From contig CBDUNM010000201.1 in NCBI GenBank assembly GCA_965368585.1, positions 1 to 7,421 of the forward strand: a stretch of DNA of 7,421 bases. Reading direction: 5' to 3'. The stretch's first letter is position 1. Every line of letters starts with the position of its first letter. A program made the position numbers and the translations under genes. The notes beneath the pieces are model-generated. The model saw only the letters and a list, made by a program, of their open reading frames with translations. It was not told where the DNA came from and ran no database searches. Below are positions 6,174 to 7,421 of this stretch, piece by piece. The DNA comes from JARRQB01 sp965368585 (GTDB lineage Bacteria > Pseudomonadota > Gammaproteobacteria > Chromatiales > Chromatiaceae).

Positions 6174-7277
6174 ATGAGCGCACAGTGCGAAGTCACCGCC
6201 AAGCAGGCCGCCGGCAGCCCGATGAGCCTGTTCGAGCGCTACCTGACCGTGTGGGTTGGCTTGTGTATCGTCACAGGCATCGCCTTGGGACATTGGTTTC
6301 CGCAACCATTTCAGGCTATCGGCCAGATGGAGGTGGCACAGGTGAACCTGCCGGTAGCGGTCCTGATCTGGCTCATGATCATACCGATGCTGCTGAAGGT
6401 CGACTTCGGCGCCCTGCACCAGGTGCAGGAACACTGGCGCGGCATCGGCGTCACGCTGTTCATCAACTGGGCCGTGAAACCCTTCTCGATGGCATTGCTC
6501 GGTTGGCTGTTCATCCGCGGCGTGTTTTCGGACTACCTGCCCGCTGATCAGCTCGACTCCTACATCGCCGGCCTGATCCTGCTGGCCGCCGCCCCCTGCA
6601 CGGCCATGGTCTTTGTCTGGAGCCGACTTTCCGACGGTGACGCCAATTTCACGCTCACGCAGGTCGCACTGAACGACACCATCATGATCTTCGCCTTTGC
6701 GCCGATCGTCGGTCTGTTGCTCGGCCTTTCCGCGATCACAGTGCCGTGGGACACCCTGTTTCTTTCGGTTGTGCTCTATATCGTCCTGCCGGTGCTGTTC
6801 GCCCAATGGTGGCGTCGCCGGCTGCTCGGACAAGGTGGCGAGACTGAATTGCAGGTACGGCTAGACCAGTTGCATCCACTGTCACTGGTTGCCTTGCTGG
6901 CCACGCTCGTGCTGCTTTTCGGCTTCCAGGGTGAGCAGATCCTCAGCCAGCCGCTGGTCATCGTCATGCTCGCTGTACCGATCCTTATCCAGGTCTATTT
7001 CAATTCCGGCTTGGCCTACCTCTTGAACCGTCGGTTTGGTGTGGCCCACTGTGTCGCCGCCCCGTCGGCCCTGATTGGGGCAAGTAATTTCTTCGAACTC
7101 GCCGTGGCAGCCGCCATTGTGTTGTTCGGGTTCAATTCAGGCGCGGCGCTCGCCACAGTCGTCGGCGTGCTGGTGGAGGTCCCCGTGATGCTGTCCGTGG
7201 TCAGGATCGTCAACGCCACTCGCGATTGGTACGAGCGTGGCGCAACAGCACCTCAACCTTCAGAGGAAAAAAAATGA
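6174..7277 (+). CDS. acr3: ACR3-family arsenite efflux permease
   Basis: This inner-membrane carrier exports arsenite, driven by the proton gradient. It is 367 residues from the chosen start, with about ten hydrophobic segments between 24 and 345, as expected for the BASS-related ACR3 family. The two residues essential in the family are visible: C142 in APCTAMVFVWS (140-150) and E308 in SNFFELA (304-310). VKPFSMALL (101-109) and HPLSLVALL (234-242) are further family stretches. I chose ATG 6174 because the family's conserved start, SLFERYLTVWVGL, begins 17 residues later; the upstream open frame back to 6081 would overlap arsR by 65 bases and its residues do not look like the family. ATG 6222 is a possible shorter start. 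No strong ribosome-binding site precedes 6174, so coupling to arsR translation is plausible. It is distinct from the unrelated ArsB carrier, though often annotated arsB. Confidence 0.95.
   Translation: MSAQCEVTAKQAAGSPMSLFERYLTVWVGLCIVTGIALGHWFPQPFQAIGQMEVAQVNLPVAVLIWLMIIPMLLKVDFGALHQVQEHWRGIGVTLFINWAVKPFSMALLGWLFIRGVFSDYLPADQLDSYIAGLILLAAAPCTAMVFVWSRLSDGDANFTLTQVALNDTIMIFAFAPIVGLLLGLSAITVPWDTLFLSVVLYIVLPVLFAQWWRRRLLGQGGETELQVRLDQLHPLSLVALLATLVLLFGFQGEQILSQPLVIVMLAVPILIQVYFNSGLAYLLNRRFGVAHCVAAPSALIGASNFFELAVAAAIVLFGFNSGAALATVVGVLVEVPVMLSVVRIVNATRDWYERGATAPQPSEEKK
7264..7267 (+). promoter_or_regulatory. Ribosome-binding site for the sulfurtransferase gene inside the acr3 end
   Basis: AGGA, part of AGAGGA, lies six bases before ATG 7274, within the last acr3 codons. 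It is the clearest ribosome-binding site in the window and supports this start, giving the four-base ATGA overlap with acr3. Confidence 0.6.
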
Positions 7278-7421
7278 AAAACAGACTACTTGCCATGCTG
7301 CTTTTGGGCTTCTGTACGATCGCCTATGCCGAGCCCGACTTCCTGGTCGATGCCGACTGGCTCGCTGACCGTATCGAGGACGAAAATCTGGTGGTGCTCG
7401 AGGTTCGGTACCACCCGCACC
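7274..7421 (+). CDS. Secreted rhodanese-type sulfurtransferase, 3' end cut by the window edge
   Basis: Only 49 codons are present. The start has a classic export signal: a basic MKNR, a hydrophobic stretch (residues 5-16), and a signal-peptidase site AYA before E20. After it, FLVDADWLADRI and LVVLEVR resemble the first strand and helix of thiosulfate or 3-mercaptopyruvate sulfurtransferases, which usually begin with a VS-x-x-WL segment and a VVLDVR strand. Those enzymes often have two rhodanese domains with the active cysteine in the second; that part is outside. The protein should act in the periplasm or envelope. The ATG overlaps the acr3 stop by four bases with a good ribosome-binding site, so it is translationally coupled and under arsR control. 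A role in linking sulfur transfer to arsenic handling is an inference from this position. A shorter single-domain protein is also possible. Confidence 0.78.
   Translation, partial: MKNRLLAMLLLGFCTIAYAEPDFLVDADWLADRIEDENLVVLEVRYHPH

Noticed and set aside
6006..6833. 275-codon minus-strand frame across arsR and acr3
   Set aside because: Antisense shadow; the plus strand carries clear ArsR and ACR3 motifs, and the minus-strand product is a low-complexity, charged sequence without family features.

Overview
The window looks like a chromosomal or island segment of a proteobacterium, probably a gammaproteobacterium. This rests on base composition (GC-rich throughout), the style of the proteins and the gene set: an alternate F1Fo-ATPase, a phosphoketolase, an SPFH/HflK protein, a rhodanese with a CPxFC motif, and an arsR-acr3 operon. 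No RNA gene, CRISPR array, transposase or phage gene is visible. The taxonomic call is an inference and cannot be made firm from one window.

The minus-strand block runs from about 5440 down to 1. In transcription order it contains: a wrecked hflK-like gene (about 5440-4822); a rhodanese-like coding region fused to the broken hflK end (ORF 4899-4282); an intact 790-residue xylulose-5-phosphate/fructose-6-phosphate phosphoketolase (4105-1733); a DUF2254 membrane-protein remnant with a large internal deletion, stops and a frameshift (about 1486-840); and the first 265 codons of an alternate-type F1 ATPase beta subunit (797 to the window edge). The phosphoketolase and the ATPase beta subunit look functional. 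The accessory genes around them are decaying by small indels, nonsense changes and internal deletions. Phosphoketolase makes acetyl-phosphate, and the alternate ATPase couples ATP to ion transport, so the retained part is an energy-metabolism module.

The plus-strand block runs from 5736 to the right edge. An AT-rich promoter/operator with a 7-bp inverted repeat precedes arsR (5792-6145, with a CVCEL arsenite-binding motif), then the arsenite efflux permease acr3 (6174-7277). A third gene overlaps the acr3 stop by four bases and begins a secreted sulfurtransferase (7274 to the edge). This is a compact arsenic-resistance operon, probably derepressed by arsenite, with a sulfur-transfer enzyme attached.

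The two blocks diverge from a roughly 300-bp spacer (5441-5735) in which I recognise no gene. I did not find a clearly new system. The points most worth checking are the multiply broken hflK, its fusion to the rhodanese frame, the DUF2254 remnant that runs without a stop into the atpD frame, and the sulfurtransferase coupled to acr3.
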